Assembly: GCA_027494115.1 (NCBI GenBank)
Contig: JAOSJL010000001.1
Coordinates: forward strand, 2,431,501-2,495,500
Direction of reading: 5' to 3'
DNA: 64,000 nt
Source of the DNA: Acidimicrobiia bacterium
GTDB taxonomy: Bacteria; Actinomycetota; Acidimicrobiia; IMCC26256; JAOSJL01
A program made the position numbers and the translations under genes. Shown here piece by piece: positions 62,567 through 64,000 of this stretch (position 1 is the first letter of the stretch; each line of letters starts with the position of its first letter). The notes under the pieces were generated by a model. That model worked only from the letters and a program-made list of their open reading frames with translations. It searched no databases and had not been told where the DNA came from.

Positions 62567-64000
62567 CTCCCTCGGTGAGGTTCTGCGTCGGCGGCGCCGA
62601 TGCGGATTCAGGTTCGGCTTCGATGTCGAGTCGGGGCAGGATCCTGTCGAGCCATTTGGGAAGCCACCAGTTGGGGTCACCGACCAGGGCCATGGTGGAG
62701 GGGACGAGGACCATGCGCACGATGGTGGCGTCCACCGCGACGGCAGTGGCGAGGCCGATGCCCATCATCTTGACGACGGGGTCGCTGCTGCCGACGAAAC
62801 CGAGGAACACGCTGATCATGATGAGCGCCGCCGCGGTGATGACCTTCGCGGTTGCGCCGAGACCTTCAACGACACTGTCGATGTTGGAATGGCCCCGGTG
62901 GTACTCCTCACGAATGCGGGAGAGGATGAACACCTCGTAGTCCATGGAGAGCCCGAAAAGGATGGCGAACATCATCATCCGGGACGAACGAGGCGATGGG
63001 GACGGCTTCGTCGAGGCCGATCAGGCCGCGGCCCCAACCCCATTGGAACACTGCGACAACCACGCCGTAGGCGGCGCCGATCGACAACAGATTCAGGAGT
63101 GCGGCTTTGAGTGGGACGAGAATGGAGCGGAACACAATCATCAGCAACAGGAACGACAGGGCAACCACGGCACCGATGAACCACGAGAGCCGTCCTGCGA
63201 TCTTGTCGGACTGGTCGATGAACCCGGCGGTCGGCCCACCGACAAGAGCGGTGGCGCCGGTGTCGGCGGTGTTCGCGGTGACCTCGGGAATGGTGGTGTC
63301 ACGGAGCCGGTGCACCAGATCGCTGGTTGCCTGATCTTGGGGTTTGGTGGTGGGGATGGCGGTGATGAGCGCAGTGTCGCCCGCGGCGTTGAGCTCGGGT
63401 GGTGAGACGGCTTGGACACCGGGGTCGTCGCCGACCGCGGTGGCGATGGCCTCGAGCACGGTCGGGTCGGCCCCAGCGCCCAGATCGATGGTCAGCAGCA
63501 GCGGCCCGTTGAACCCATCGCCGAAGCCGGACGCCAGCAGGTCATAGGCCCGCCGGTGAGTGGTGGACGTGGGGTCGGTGCCGGCGTCGGCTTGGCCGAG
63601 TCGCATGTCGAGCACAGGGATCGACATGGTCAACAACACCAGCGTGGCTGCGGCCGCCGAGCGCCACGGATGGTAGGCGACCCAGTGCGCCCACCGGACC
63701 CAACCGCTGTGGCCCTCGCTCACCTCGAGGACGGTGCCCGATGCGGTTGCTTTGGCCGCTTCGGCCGCCGCGTGACGATGCGATTTCGCCAGGACCCTGG
63801 GGCCGGCGAAGCCAAGCAGCGCCGGCAGCAGGGTGATCGCCACCAACACGGCGATGGCGACCACGAGCGATGCCGAGTAGCCGAGGGCGGCGACGAAGGG
63901 AATACCGGCGAGCTGGAGACCGAGGATGGCCACCACAACGGTGCCGCCGGCAACCACGACGGCCTGGCCGGCCGTGGCGTTGGTCCGCCCGATCGATTCT
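62541..64000 (-). CDS. MMPL-family RND transporter, C-terminal part, frameshifted
   Basis: Runs off the right edge, so the N-terminus is missing. Present are the end of the first membrane block, the second periplasmic domain (about 62.9-63.6 kb) and the second membrane block of MmpL/MMPL lipid exporters. The frames join near 62980-62983, where one base is extra; removing it restores S-F-V-P-M-M-M-F-A-I-L-F-G-L-S-M-D-Y-E-V-F, a family hallmark with its proton-relay Asp and Tyr. Substrate is probably a lipid or hydrophobic compound. The stop (62541) overlaps the end of the convergent small gene. Confidence 0.9.

Noticed and set aside
1..64000. Mobile elements, tRNA or rRNA genes, prophage
   Set aside because: No transposase, integrase, terminal repeats, tRNA cloverleaf or rRNA sequence could be recognised on either strand.

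Overview
The window is GC-rich with a strong G/C third-position bias and many GTG and TTG starts. It suggests an actinobacterium, most plausibly of the class Acidimicrobiia. Evidence for this is a fused CofG/CofH FO synthase (FbiC, coenzyme F420), an FxsA-type membrane protein, SCP2-type lipid genes, DrrAB-type ABC exporters, separate heme O and heme A synthases, and many apparently leaderless genes. The lineage is inferred; no rRNA, tRNA, CRISPR array, integrase or transposase was found. No gene-free stretch exceeds 300 bases.

Layout. 1-5.5 kb: tail of an RCC1-repeat protein, then central carbon genes tkt, zwf and pgl with a mismatch glycosylase (mug) on the other strand. 5.5-10.4 kb: a reverse-strand fatty-acyl operon (acyl-CoA dehydrogenase, nitroreductase, thiolase, AMP-dependent acyl-CoA ligase). 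10.5-15 kb: fbiC, an adenosine-kinase-like PfkB kinase and a LOG protein. 15-18.9 kb: a glcDEF-type glycolate oxidase operon. 18.9-25.7 kb: a cysteine-rich unknown, an SDR, a GroES-like protein, heme O synthase, an ABC exporter with a polyprenyl synthase, an SCP2 protein and FxsA. 25.8-32.3 kb: an SDR, a 5'-3' exonuclease, a lone NuoF-like protein, an SRPBCC protein, a DrrAB exporter and heme A synthase. 32.3-37.9 kb: an HD protein, gamma carbonic anhydrase, lipase, M23 lipoprotein, rpiA and pgi. 37.9-46 kb: HelD-like helicase, SnoaL protein, histidine kinase, flippase-like protein and a large arylsulfatase. 46-51 kb: accessory-looking DNA with small proteins, an exported SurE, an XRE/nucleotidyltransferase pair behind C-rich tandem repeats, and a truncated ABC permease. 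51-64 kb: a beta-propeller protein, hotdog protein, two adenylate cyclases, a cupredoxin lipoprotein, an FGGY kinase, a saccharopine-dehydrogenase-like protein, a COQ4-like protein and an MMPL transporter running off the right edge.

Together the genes serve the pentose phosphate pathway (zwf, pgl, tkt, rpiA, pgi), acyl-CoA and glycolate oxidation, F420 and heme A supply for respiration, and envelope or secreted functions.

Two features run through the whole window. First, about eighteen otherwise normal genes are split by a single-base shift, most often one base missing from a run of G or C. Each rejoins into a family-length protein after a one-base correction, so these look like sequence errors rather than gene decay. 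They are given as single CDS spans with the shift position noted. Second, many first genes carry a TANNNT hexamer only 6-9 bases before an ATG or GTG, indicating leaderless transcription.
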